A stretch of 64,000 bases of DNA from Streptomyces coffeae (GTDB lineage Bacteria; Actinomycetota; Actinomycetes; Streptomycetales; Streptomycetaceae), in assembly GCF_016741875.1 (NCBI RefSeq), contig NZ_JAERRF010000018.1, positions 121,959 through 185,958 on the forward strand. The letters are read 5' to 3'. The notes beneath the pieces were generated by a model. The model saw only the letters and a list, made by a program, of their open reading frames with translations, did not search any database and was not told the DNA's origin. The position numbers and the translations under genes are program-made. Shown in pieces: positions 52,734 through 60,803 of this stretch (position 1 is its first letter; each line of letters begins with the position of its first letter).

Positions 52734-54122
52734 ATGACCACTTCCGTGGAGTCCGGTGAGCAGCCGCTGAGTCTGGGCACGGCCGCCGCACGGAATCTGG
52801 CGACCACGACCAAGTCCGTTCCGCAGATGCAGGCCATCTCGTCCCGGTGGCTGCTGCGGGTGCTGCCCTGGGTGCAGGTGTCGGCCGGCACCTACCGGGT
52901 GAACCGGCGGCTGAGCTACACGGTCGGTGACGGGCGGGTGGAGTTCGTCACCACCGGGTCGCAGGTGCGGGTCATCCCGCCGGAGCTGGCCGAGCTGCCG
53001 ACGTTGCGCGGCTTCGAGGACACCTCCGTGCTGGAGTCGCTGGCCGACGCCTGCGTCCAGCGGGAGTACGCGCCGGGGGATGTGCTGGTCGAGGCCGGTC
53101 GCCCGGCCGATCAGGTGTATCTGGTCGCTCATGGCAAGGTCCGGCAGATCGCTCCCGGCGCCTATGACACCGATACGGCGCTCGCGGTGCTGGCCGACGG
53201 GGAGTACTTCGGCGACGCCGCGCTCACCGGGCCGGAGCGGACCTGGGAGTTCACCGTCCGGGCGGTCACCCGCACCACCGTGCTCACCCTCCCCCGCCGT
53301 GCCTTCCAGGAGGCGGCCGACCGCTCGGGGGCGCTGCGCGCCCATGTCGAGGAGCGGGAGAACCGGCCGGAGCCCGCGCGCAATCGTCGTGGCGAGGCCG
53401 ATATCGCGATCACCTCGGGCCACTCGGGCGAGCCGGTGCTGTCGGGGACGTTCGCCGAATACGAGCTGAGCCCGCGGGAGTACGAGCTGAGCGTGGCCCA
53501 GACCGTGCTGCGGGTCCACACCCGGGTCGCCGATCTCTACAACGACCCCATGGACCAGGTGGAGGAGCAGCTCCGGCTGACCATCGAGGCGCTGCGCGAG
53601 CGTCAGGAGCACGAGCTCATCAACAACCGGGAGTTCGGCCTGCTGCACAATGCCGATCTGTCCCAGCGCATCCACACCCGCAGCGGGCCGCCCACCCCCG
53701 ATGACCTCGATGAGCTGCTGTCGCGGCGCCGCAAGACGCAGTATCTGCTGGCCCATCCGCGCACCATCGCGGCCTTCGGGCGGGAGTGCAGCAGCCGGGG
53801 CCTGTATCCGCAGGGCACCGAGATCGGCGGGGTGGCGGTGCGAGCCTGGCGCGGAGTGCCGCTGCTGCCGTGCAACAAGATCCCGGTGAGCGAGTCCGGC
53901 ACCAGCTCCATCCTGGCGATGCGCACCGGGGAGGAGAGCCAGGGTGTTGTCGGGCTCCACCAGACCGGGATCCCCGATGAGTACGAGCCCAGTCTGAACG
54001 TCCGGTTCATGGGCATCAACGAGCAGGCACTGACGTCGTATCTGGTCAGCGCCTACTACTCGGCGGCGATTCTGGTGCCGGACGCGCTGGGTGTCCTGGA
54101 AGACGTCGAGATCGGCCGCTGA
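52734..54122 (+). CDS. Family 2B encapsulin shell protein (EshA-like), copy 2
   Basis: 462 residues, about two thirds or more identical by eye to copy 1 over its whole length. The same layout applies: N-terminal arm (LGTAAARNLATTTKSVPQMQ), cNMP-type domain (about 87-205, EYAPGDVLVEAGRPADQVYL; again Trp171 where the phosphate-binding Arg would be), then the HK97-type fold (ELSVAQTVLRVHTRVADLYND). Differences cluster in the E-loop/A-domain part: copy 2 has LLSRRRKTQYLLAHPRTIAAFG where copy 1 has LLATVWKDPGLILAHPRAIAAIG, and copy 2 looks closer to canonical EshA. The ATG has no strong ribosome site; a 12-codon frame (52682-52720) lies just before. Two shells in one operon suggest a mixed capsid. 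A small membrane protein gene converges 28 nt downstream. Confidence 0.93.
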   Translation: MTTSVESGEQPLSLGTAAARNLATTTKSVPQMQAISSRWLLRVLPWVQVSAGTYRVNRRLSYTVGDGRVEFVTTGSQVRVIPPELAELPTLRGFEDTSVLESLADACVQREYAPGDVLVEAGRPADQVYLVAHGKVRQIAPGAYDTDTALAVLADGEYFGDAALTGPERTWEFTVRAVTRTTVLTLPRRAFQEAADRSGALRAHVEERENRPEPARNRRGEADIAITSGHSGEPVLSGTFAEYELSPREYELSVAQTVLRVHTRVADLYNDPMDQVEEQLRLTIEALRERQEHELINNREFGLLHNADLSQRIHTRSGPPTPDDLDELLSRRRKTQYLLAHPRTIAAFGRECSSRGLYPQGTEIGGVAVRAWRGVPLLPCNKIPVSESGTSSILAMRTGEESQGVVGLHQTGIPDEYEPSLNVRFMGINEQALTSYLVSAYYSAAILVPDALGVLEDVEIGR

Positions 54123-54150
54123 GCGGTGCCGCCGTCACCGCGGGCGCGGG

Positions 54151-54345
54151 TCAGGGGCGGACGCTGCTGACCACGTCCGCGGTGGCGGCGAGCCCTTCGG
54201 AGATGGTGGGCGCCACACTGCTACTGGCCAGATAGAAGCCGAGCGTCACACAGACCAGGGCATGGGAGATACGCAGCCCGCCACTGCGCAGAAAGACCAC
54301 CGCCAGAATCAGAAGCAGCAGGACCACGGAGATGGAAATGGCCAT
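54151..54345 (-). CDS. Small membrane protein
   Basis: 64 residues; GAGGAGG lies five bases before ATG 54345. One helix at 3-20 (ISISVVLLLLILAVVFL), a short basic loop (RSGGLRISH), then a second helix (ALVCVTLGFYLASSSVAP) and a polar tail ending in ATADVVSSVRP. Small proteins with this 'GFYLA.SS.AP' pattern recur in Streptomyces, with no known role. It converges on encapsulin copy 2 without a visible terminator between, so functional linkage is not implied. Confidence 0.75.
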   Translation of the reverse strand: MAISISVVLLLLILAVVFLRSGGLRISHALVCVTLGFYLASSSVAPTISEGLAATADVVSSVRP

Positions 54346-54516
54346 GGGAGCCTCCTCGGCCGCTACGGAGGATCGGAATCCGGCCGTCAGTGTGGCCCAG
54401 AATCGCCCATGACCCGCCGAACCGTGGTGCTCCGGACGGGTGCCGATCTGCTGTTCGGTATGGCGGCTGGGGGCCGCGGTGCGGACGCCGGTCCGCCCCA
54501 GCACTCGGACGCCGGT

Positions 54517-54543
54517 CCGCCCCGGCGCAAGATGCCGGGGCGG
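54517..54543 (-). terminator. Terminator of the acyl-CoA dehydrogenase operon
   Basis: A perfect 10-bp stem (CCGCCCCGGC at 54517-54526, complement at 54534-54543) with a 7-base loop, 21 nt beyond the operon's last stop codon. Its 3' side on the minus strand overlaps an 18-bp direct repeat (54482-54499 and 54506-54523). Confidence 0.7.
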
Positions 54544-54564
54544 CCCCCTACCGCTCCCGGGCGG

Positions 54565-55701
54565 TCAGCCGGTGGGTGCCGGGAGCTCCACCAGCCCGGC
54601 CAGGAGCTGACGGTGACGGCCGGGTGTGCCCAGCGCGATCTCGTCGCTCTTGGCCCGCTTGAGATAGAGATGGGCCGGGTGTTCCCAGGTCATCCCGATA
54701 CCGCCATGCAGCTGTACGCATTCCTCGGCGGCGTGCACAGCCACTTCGGCGCAGTACGTCTGGGCGATGGCCACCGCCACCGGGGCGTCCGGATTGTCCG
54801 TGGCCAGAGCGTCGGCGGCGTACCGGGCGGTGGCGCGGGCGGAGACCAGCTCCAGCCACAGTGCGGCCATCCGGTGCTTCAGCGCCTGGAACGAACCGAT
54901 GGGGCGGCCGAACTGATGACGCTCGCCGGTGTGGCGCACGGTCTCGGTCAGACACCATTCGGCCACCCCCAGCTGTTCGGAGGCGAGCAGCCCCGCCCCG
55001 GTCAGCAGGGCGCGCCGAACCGCGGCCCGGGCCCGGTCCGCTCCGGCCACCCGGCGCGTGGGCGCCCCGTCGAGGGTCACCGTGGCGAGCGGCCGGGTGA
55101 GGTCCAGGGAGGTGAGCGGGGCGACGGTGACACCGGGCTCGGTGGTGTGCGCGGCGTACAGCCCGTAGCCGTCCGGCCCTTCGGCGGGGATCAGCAGCAC
55201 CTCGGCTCCCAGCGCGCCCGCGACACCTCGGACCTCACCGCTCAGGGTTCCGTCGCCGCCGATCCGTACGGTGGCGGGCGGGGTGTCCTCGCCCGGTGCG
55301 CCGGCCAGCGGAAGGGCCAGGGCGCCGGTGGTCCGGCCCTCGGCGAGCCCTCGGAGCAGCCGCGCCACGGCCTCGTCGTCGGTGTCGCAGCCGAGCAGGG
55401 CCGTGACGGCCAGGACGGCGCTGGTGAGATAGGGCACCGGAGCCACGGCGCGGCCGAGTTCCTCCAGCACCACCGCCACCTCGCGTGCGGTGGCGCCCTG
55501 TCCGCCCAGCTTGTCGGGGACCAGCAGCCCGGCCGTGCCCATCTCGGCGCCCAGCGCCCGCCATACGGCGGGGTCGTACGGCTGGTCGCTCTCCGCCTGG
55601 GCGAGGACGGCCGGGGCCGGGCAGCGGTCGGTGAGCAACGCCCGTACGGCCGCGCGCAGATCGTCCTCGGCCTCGGTGTAGAGCAGGTCCGGGGTGCTCA
55701 T
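54565..55701 (-). CDS. Acyl-CoA dehydrogenase, small subunit type
   Basis: 378 residues from ATG 55701, overlapping the upstream gene's stop as ATGA. The domain order is N-terminal helices (LYTEAEDDLRAAVRALLTDR), a short middle beta domain and the C-terminal flavin domain with HTGERHQFGRPIGSFQALKHRMA and CVQLHGGIGMTWEHPAHLYLKRA. The FAD-binding and substrate motifs of the middle domain are reduced compared with classical enzymes. The position of the usual catalytic Glu reads in the YLKRAKSDE region without a clear match. This is typical of one partner in paired, steroid- or branched-acid-type alpha2beta2 dehydrogenases. It acts with the dehydrogenase encoded just upstream. Confidence 0.9.
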   Translation of the reverse strand: MSTPDLLYTEAEDDLRAAVRALLTDRCPAPAVLAQAESDQPYDPAVWRALGAEMGTAGLLVPDKLGGQGATAREVAVVLEELGRAVAPVPYLTSAVLAVTALLGCDTDDEAVARLLRGLAEGRTTGALALPLAGAPGEDTPPATVRIGGDGTLSGEVRGVAGALGAEVLLIPAEGPDGYGLYAAHTTEPGVTVAPLTSLDLTRPLATVTLDGAPTRRVAGADRARAAVRRALLTGAGLLASEQLGVAEWCLTETVRHTGERHQFGRPIGSFQALKHRMAALWLELVSARATARYAADALATDNPDAPVAVAIAQTYCAEVAVHAAEECVQLHGGIGMTWEHPAHLYLKRAKSDEIALGTPGRHRQLLAGLVELPAPTG

Positions 55702-56903
55702 CGGGGCAGGTCCTTCCACGGGACGTCCTTGTCGGTCCGCGGCTCGGGCGGTAGGCCCAGGACGCGTTCGGCGATGACGTTGAGCAGCACCTCCGAGGTG
55801 CCGCCCTCGATGGAGTTGCCCTTGGCGCGCAGATAGCGGTAGCCCGCCTCGCGGCCGGTGAAGTCGACGTGTTCGGGGCGGCGCAGTGTCCAGTCGTCGT
55901 AGGCCAGCCCCTCCTCGCCCAGCAGTTCCACCTCCAGCGCGCTGAGCCGCTGGTTGAGGCGGGCGAAGGCGAGTTTCATGGCCGAGCCTTCGGGGCCGGG
56001 CTGGCCGAGGGCGAGTTGCTGGCGCAGCCGTTCGCCCGCCAGCCGGGCCGCCTCGGCGTCCACCCACAGCCGCAGCAGCCGCTGGTGGAGGTCGTGGGTG
56101 CGCAGCTCGGGCCGGTCCCGCCAGGTCTTCGCGACCAGGCCGACCATGCCGCCTTCTCGGGGGGTCGGGCCGCCGCCGATGGCAACCCGCTCGTTCATCA
56201 GGGTGGTCTGGGCGACCCGCCAGCCCTCGCCGACCTCGCCGAGGCGCCGGCTGTCGGGGATGCGCACCCCGGTGAGGAAGACCTCGTTGAACTCCGCCTC
56301 GCCGGTGATCTGGCGCAGCGGGCGCACCTCGACCCCGGGGTCGGTCATATCGCAGATGAAGTAGGTGATGCCACGGTGCTTGGGCAGTTCGGGGTCGGTG
56401 CGGGCGATGAGGATGGCCCAGCGGGCGAGATGCGCGCTGGAGGTCCACACCTTCTGGCCGTCGACCACCCATGCCTCGCCGTCGCGCACCGCGCGGGTGC
56501 CGAGGGCCGCGAGATCGGATCCGGCGCCGGGTTCGCTGAACAGCTGGCACCACACCTCCTCGCCGGTCCACAGCGGGCGCAGCAGCCGGGTGCGCTGCTC
56601 GTCGGTGCCGAAGCCGAGGATGGTGGGGGCGGCCATCCCCAGGCCGATGCCGATGCGGCGGGGGTCGTTGTCGGGTGCCCCGGCGGCCGCGAGTTCGGCG
56701 TCCACGACGGCCTGGAGGGAGCGTGGGGCGTCCAGGCCGCCGAGCCCCACCGGGTAGTGCACCCAGGCGAGCCCGGCGTCGAAGCGGGCGCGCAGGAAGT
56801 CCAGGTGGTCGGTGGTGGCCGGGGGGTGGGCGTCGAGGAGTGCGCGGACGCGGCGGCGCAGTTCGGGGGCGTCCACGGCGGTCCGGTTCCGGGCGGTGGT
56901 CAT
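55698..56903 (-). CDS. Acyl-CoA dehydrogenase, large subunit type
   Basis: 401 residues from ATG 56903, coupled on both sides by ATGA. FAD-binding motifs are well kept: CQLFSEPGAGSDLAALGTRA, WVVDGQKVWTSSAHLARW and the C-terminal RYLRAKGNSIEGGTSEVLLNVIAERVLGLP. It resembles the FadE-type partner of heterodimeric acyl-CoA dehydrogenases that oxidise bulky acyl-CoAs such as sterol side chains. It should introduce an alpha,beta double bond and pass electrons to ETF. Substrate unknown. Middle gene of a three-gene operon. Confidence 0.93.
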   Translation of the reverse strand: MTTARNRTAVDAPELRRRVRALLDAHPPATTDHLDFLRARFDAGLAWVHYPVGLGGLDAPRSLQAVVDAELAAAGAPDNDPRRIGIGLGMAAPTILGFGTDEQRTRLLRPLWTGEEVWCQLFSEPGAGSDLAALGTRAVRDGEAWVVDGQKVWTSSAHLARWAILIARTDPELPKHRGITYFICDMTDPGVEVRPLRQITGEAEFNEVFLTGVRIPDSRRLGEVGEGWRVAQTTLMNERVAIGGGPTPREGGMVGLVAKTWRDRPELRTHDLHQRLLRLWVDAEAARLAGERLRQQLALGQPGPEGSAMKLAFARLNQRLSALEVELLGEEGLAYDDWTLRRPEHVDFTGREAGYRYLRAKGNSIEGGTSEVLLNVIAERVLGLPPEPRTDKDVPWKDLPR

Positions 56904-57904
56904 CGGGGGCCTCCCGTCGTCCGGCCGGGGACGACCACCACACGGCCGGTGGTCACGCCGTCGGCGACGCGCTGGACGGCGTCGGCCGCGTCCGCGAGCG
57001 GCACCCGCTCGCTGACCAGGGGCCGTACGGTGCCCTGGGCTGCCAGCTTGGTCAGTTCGTCGTGGCAGGAGCGGACGGCGGCCGGGTCCTTGGTGTTGTA
57101 CAGACCCCAGTGGAGGCCGAGGATGGCGTAGTTCTTGACCAGGGCGTGGTTGAGGGCGGCCTGGGGGACGACGCCGCTGGCGAAGCCGACGACCACGATG
57201 CGGCCCTCGAAGGCCACGCACTTGACGGACTTGGCGAAGGCGTCGCCACCGACGGGGTCGTACACCACATCGGCGCCGCGTCCGCCGGTGGCCTCCTTGA
57301 CCGCGGCCACGATGTCGTCCGTGCGGCGGTCGAGCACGAGGTCACAGCCCACCTCACGAGCCACCCGCGCCTTGTCCTCACCGCCGACGACGCCGATGAC
57401 CCGGGCGCCGACCGCCTTGCCGAGCTGGACGGCGGCGGTGCCCACCCCGCCCGCGGCGGCGTGCACCAGCAGGGTCTCGCCCGATTGCAGCCGGGCCCGG
57501 CGGTGCAGACCGAACCAGCCGGTCTGGTAGCCGATGTGCAGCGCCGCGGCCTCGGTGTCGTCCAGGGCGTCGGGAGCGGGGAGCACACTCGCCGCGTCCA
57601 CCGTGACCAGCTCGGCGAAACCGCCCGCGGGCAGGGTGGGGGTGGCCACGACGCGGGAGCCCACCTCGCCCTCGGCGCCCTCGCCGACGGCGACGACCTC
57701 ACCGCACAGCTCGACGCCCGGGGTGAAGGGCAGCGGCGGCCGTACCTGGTAGTGGCCGCGGCACAACAGGGCGTCGGGGAAGTTGACGTTGACGGCCAGG
57801 ACCCGCACCAGCAGCTGTCCCGGGCCCGCCACCGGATCGGGCACCTCTTCCAGGCGCATGACCTCACGCGGCTCGCCGTTGTCGTGCACTCGCCATGCCT
57901 GCAT
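56900..57904 (-). CDS. NADPH:quinone oxidoreductase-like, medium-chain reductase
   Basis: 334 residues; GGAGG lies seven bases before ATG 57904. A zinc-free medium-chain dehydrogenase/reductase of the quinone-oxidoreductase type. The GroES-like part has VNFPDALLCRGHYQVRPPLPFTPG; the Rossmann part has LLVHAAAGGVGTAAVQLGKA and GADVVYDPVGG. It may reduce an enoyl intermediate or quinone in the same pathway as the two acyl-CoA dehydrogenases. It heads their operon, whose promoter region carries a TetR-type 16-bp palindrome. Confidence 0.92.
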   Translation of the reverse strand: MQAWRVHDNGEPREVMRLEEVPDPVAGPGQLLVRVLAVNVNFPDALLCRGHYQVRPPLPFTPGVELCGEVVAVGEGAEGEVGSRVVATPTLPAGGFAELVTVDAASVLPAPDALDDTEAAALHIGYQTGWFGLHRRARLQSGETLLVHAAAGGVGTAAVQLGKAVGARVIGVVGGEDKARVAREVGCDLVLDRRTDDIVAAVKEATGGRGADVVYDPVGGDAFAKSVKCVAFEGRIVVVGFASGVVPQAALNHALVKNYAILGLHWGLYNTKDPAAVRSCHDELTKLAAQGTVRPLVSERVPLADAADAVQRVADGVTTGRVVVVPGRTTGGPR

Positions 57905-57958
57905 CCGGTGGCCTCCACAAGCTGTCGGTAGCGGCGTTCCTTACGCCGAGGCGGCACA

Positions 57959-57974
57959 TACTAACCAGTCGGTA
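57959..57974. promoter_or_regulatory. TetR-type operator upstream of the acyl-CoA dehydrogenase operon
   Basis: TACTAACCAGTCGGTA is a 16-bp palindrome in the TACYRACYRGTYRGTA style used by many acyl-CoA-responsive TetR regulators, 55 bp before the operon's first ATG. Five of eight pairs are exact and the rest are transitions. The cognate regulator is not in this window. Confidence 0.65.
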
Positions 57975-58151
57975 CGACAGGGGAAACCGCCCTGTGCTGT
58001 GGCCTCAGCCATCCTGCCGCTCCCGTCCGGCGGGGCGGGAACTCCTGTGCAACTCTGGAGGCACCCTTGAGCCCGGCGCTTCCGCAGGTGAAAGTGAGCG
58101 GCACAGATCGGTTCGCAGCACGGCGAGCCGATCGCCGGAACGGGACGGGAG

Positions 58152-59417
58152 ATGACGACTGTGCCCGACAGCAAAGCCATCAGCGAGGCCGAGATGGAGG
58201 CCAGGCTGCACGGCATCTGTTTCAAAACAGGGCCGCCGCGCCGTATCGGTGTCGAACTGGAATGGCTCCTGTACGACCCGCACGACCCCGCACAACCCGT
58301 GGAGGTGGCCCGGCTGGAAGCCGCGGTCACCGCTCTGCGCGGACTGCCGCTCCGGTCCGCGATCACCTTCGAACCCGGCGGCCAGCTGGAGCTGAGCTCC
58401 CTCCCGGCCGACTCCCTCACCGCCTGCGTGGAGTCCACCGCCGCTGATCTGGTTCTCGTACGCACCCTTCTCGCCGGGCTCGGCCTCGGTATCGCCGGGC
58501 ATGGCCATGATCCCTGGCGGCCGCCGCGCCGGTTTCTCACCACGCCCCGCTACGACTCCATGGAGACCTATTTCAACCGCCGGGGCCCGGCGGGACGGTC
58601 CATGATGTGCAGCACCGCCTCGGTCCAGGTGTGCGTGGACGCCGGGCAGGAGGAGCCCGGTCCGCTGGGCCTGGGGCGGCGCTGGCGGCTCGCCCACCTC
58701 CTGGGCGCCGTCCTGACCGCCGCCTTCGCCAATTCCCCGCTGCGCGAGGGCAGACCCACCGGCTACCGCTCCACCCGGCAGGCGCTGTGGGCCTCGATGG
58801 ACCCCGGCCGGACCCTCGCCCCGCCCGACGGGCACGACCCCCGCACCACCTGGGCCCGCTATGTACTGGACGCGCCGGTGATGGCCGTCCGGGCCGAGCA
58901 CGGGCCGTGGACCGTACCGGACGGGCTGACCTTCCGGCAGTGGGCCCGGACCGCACTGCCCCGGCCGCCCACCCTCGACGATCTCGACTTCCACATCTCC
59001 ACCCTCTTCCCGCCCGTCCGGCCGCGCGGCCATCTCGAACTGCGCATGATCGACGCGCAGAGCGGTGACGACGGATGGATCGTCCCCCTCGCCGTCACGG
59101 TGGCGCTCTTCGATGACCCCCAGGCCGCGGAAACCGTCTACCGCGTGGTGAAACCGCTCGCCGAGACCGCGGGCACCCGGCCCGCCCCGTGCAATCCGCT
59201 GTGGCTGAGCGCGACCCGGGACGGCCTGGCCGACCCCGAACTGCGCAGCGCCGCCACCACCTGCTTCGCCACCGCGCTGGAGGCACTCCCCCGGCTGGGC
59301 GCCTCCCCCGCCATCACCTCCGCCGTGGCCGACTACACCGACCGCTATGTGGCCCGTGGCCGATGTCCCGCCGACGATCTGCTCACCCCCGTCCCCGGGA
59401 AGGAGGAACGGCCATGA
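58152..59417 (+). CDS. egtA: Glutamate-cysteine ligase EgtA (ergothioneine pathway)
   Basis: 421 residues from ATG 58152. A glutamate-cysteine ligase of the actinobacterial type, making gamma-glutamylcysteine, the sulfur donor for ergothioneine. Motifs: RRIGVELEWLLYDP (substrate entry), FEPGGQLELSSLPADSL, SMETYFNRRGPAGRSMMCSTASVQV and HLELRMIDAQS. These are the conserved metal- and ATP-binding blocks of GCS2. First gene of the egt operon; its stop overlaps the egtB start as ATGA. Confidence 0.95.
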   Translation: MTTVPDSKAISEAEMEARLHGICFKTGPPRRIGVELEWLLYDPHDPAQPVEVARLEAAVTALRGLPLRSAITFEPGGQLELSSLPADSLTACVESTAADLVLVRTLLAGLGLGIAGHGHDPWRPPRRFLTTPRYDSMETYFNRRGPAGRSMMCSTASVQVCVDAGQEEPGPLGLGRRWRLAHLLGAVLTAAFANSPLREGRPTGYRSTRQALWASMDPGRTLAPPDGHDPRTTWARYVLDAPVMAVRAEHGPWTVPDGLTFRQWARTALPRPPTLDDLDFHISTLFPPVRPRGHLELRMIDAQSGDDGWIVPLAVTVALFDDPQAAETVYRVVKPLAETAGTRPAPCNPLWLSATRDGLADPELRSAATTCFATALEALPRLGASPAITSAVADYTDRYVARGRCPADDLLTPVPGKEERP

Positions 59418-60757
59418 CCGCTTCCGACTCCGACCTCCTCGACCTCGACCCCGAGGCACTGCGCAAGCGCGCCGGGAGCGCGCTGCGCACCGCGCGCGAA
59501 CGCACCCACACCCTCACCACCTGCGTGGACGACCACGATCTCACCGCCCAGCACTCCCCCTTGATGTCCCCGCTGGTATGGGACCTGGCACATATCGGCA
59601 ACCAGGAGGAGCAATGGCTGCTGCGCGCCGTCGGCGGACGGCAGGCCATGCGCCCGGAGATCGACTCGGTGTACGACGCCTTCGAGCATCCGCGCGCCCA
59701 GCGGCCCTCGCTTCCCCTGCTGGCACCGGCCGAGGCCCGGGGCTATGTCTCCGAGGTGCGCGGCCGGGTGTTCGACGTCCTGGAACGCATCGAGCTGCGC
59801 GGCGCCCCGCTGGTCGACGCGGCCTTCGCCTTCGGCATGATCGCCCAGCATGAGCAGCAGCACGACGAGACGATGCTCATCACCCACCAGCTGCGCCGCG
59901 GGCCCGCCGCGCTGACCGCCCCCGCGCCGCCGGACACCGCCGACGGGGCCGCGCTGCCCGACGAGGTCCTGGTCCCCGGCGGCCCGTTCACCATGGGCAC
60001 CTCCACCGAACCCTGGGCGCTGGACAATGAACGGCCCGCCCACCGGCGGCTGGTCCCGCCCTTCCACATCGACACCAGCCCGGTGACCAACGGCGCGTAC
60101 GCCCGGTTCATCGCGGACGGCGGCTACGCCGAGCGCCGCTGGTGGACACCGGAGGGCTGGGCCCATATCCAGGAACACGGTCTGAGCGCGCCCCTGTTCT
60201 GGCGGCGCGAGGGCGGGCAGTGGCTGCGCCGCCGGTTCGGGGTGACCGAACCGGTGCCGGAGGACGAGCCGGTGCTGCATGTGAGCTGGTACGAGGCGGA
60301 CGCCTACGCCCGCTGGGCGGGGCGCCGGCTGCCGTCCGAAGAGGAGTGGGAGAAGGCGGCCCGCCACGACCCGGCGACCGGCCGGTCCCTGCGGTATCCG
60401 TGGGGCAACGAGGACCCCACCCCCGACCACGCCAACCTCGGCCAGCGCCATCTGCGGCCCGCGCGGGCCGGAAGCTATCCGCGGGGCGCCTCCCCGCTCG
60501 GCGTACGGCAGCTGATCGGCGATGTGTGGGAGTGGACCTCCAGCGACTTCCTGCCCTATCCGGGGTTCCGCGTCTTCCCGTACCCCGAGTACTCGCAGGT
60601 CTTCTTCGGGCCCGCGTACAAGGTGCTGCGCGGAGGCTCCTTCGCGGTGGACCCGGTGGCCTGCCGGGGCACCTTCCGCAACTGGGACCTGCCGATCCGG
60701 CGGCAGATCTTCTCGGGGTTCCGCACCGCCCGCGACGCCGCCCCGGAGGCCGCGTGA
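59414..60757 (+). CDS. egtB: Ergothioneine sulfoxide synthase EgtB
   Basis: 447 residues from ATG 59414. Iron(II)- and oxygen-dependent enzyme joining hercynine and gamma-glutamylcysteine into a sulfoxide. The N-terminal DinB-like domain supplies the iron ligands His60 (DLAHIGNQEEQW) and the HX3HXE motif His146/His150/Glu152 (AQHEQQHDETM). The C-terminal FGE-sulfatase domain follows (VPGGPFTMGTS, EEWEKAARHDP, DVWEWTSSDF, VLRGGSFAVDP). Both active-site regions are intact. Coupled to egtA by ATGA; egtC starts 47 nt later. Confidence 0.96.
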   Translation: MTASDSDLLDLDPEALRKRAGSALRTARERTHTLTTCVDDHDLTAQHSPLMSPLVWDLAHIGNQEEQWLLRAVGGRQAMRPEIDSVYDAFEHPRAQRPSLPLLAPAEARGYVSEVRGRVFDVLERIELRGAPLVDAAFAFGMIAQHEQQHDETMLITHQLRRGPAALTAPAPPDTADGAALPDEVLVPGGPFTMGTSTEPWALDNERPAHRRLVPPFHIDTSPVTNGAYARFIADGGYAERRWWTPEGWAHIQEHGLSAPLFWRREGGQWLRRRFGVTEPVPEDEPVLHVSWYEADAYARWAGRRLPSEEEWEKAARHDPATGRSLRYPWGNEDPTPDHANLGQRHLRPARAGSYPRGASPLGVRQLIGDVWEWTSSDFLPYPGFRVFPYPEYSQVFFGPAYKVLRGGSFAVDPVACRGTFRNWDLPIRRQIFSGFRTARDAAPEAA

Positions 60758-60803
60758 GGGCCGTCGCCGGAGACGCCGCCCCCGCTGCCGGGGGGTGGCG
60801 CTG

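Noticed and set aside
51250..54122. Crp/Fnr-type transcription regulators
   Set aside because: The cNMP-like domain could suggest this, but there is no helix-turn-helix, and the remainder matches the encapsulin shell fold.
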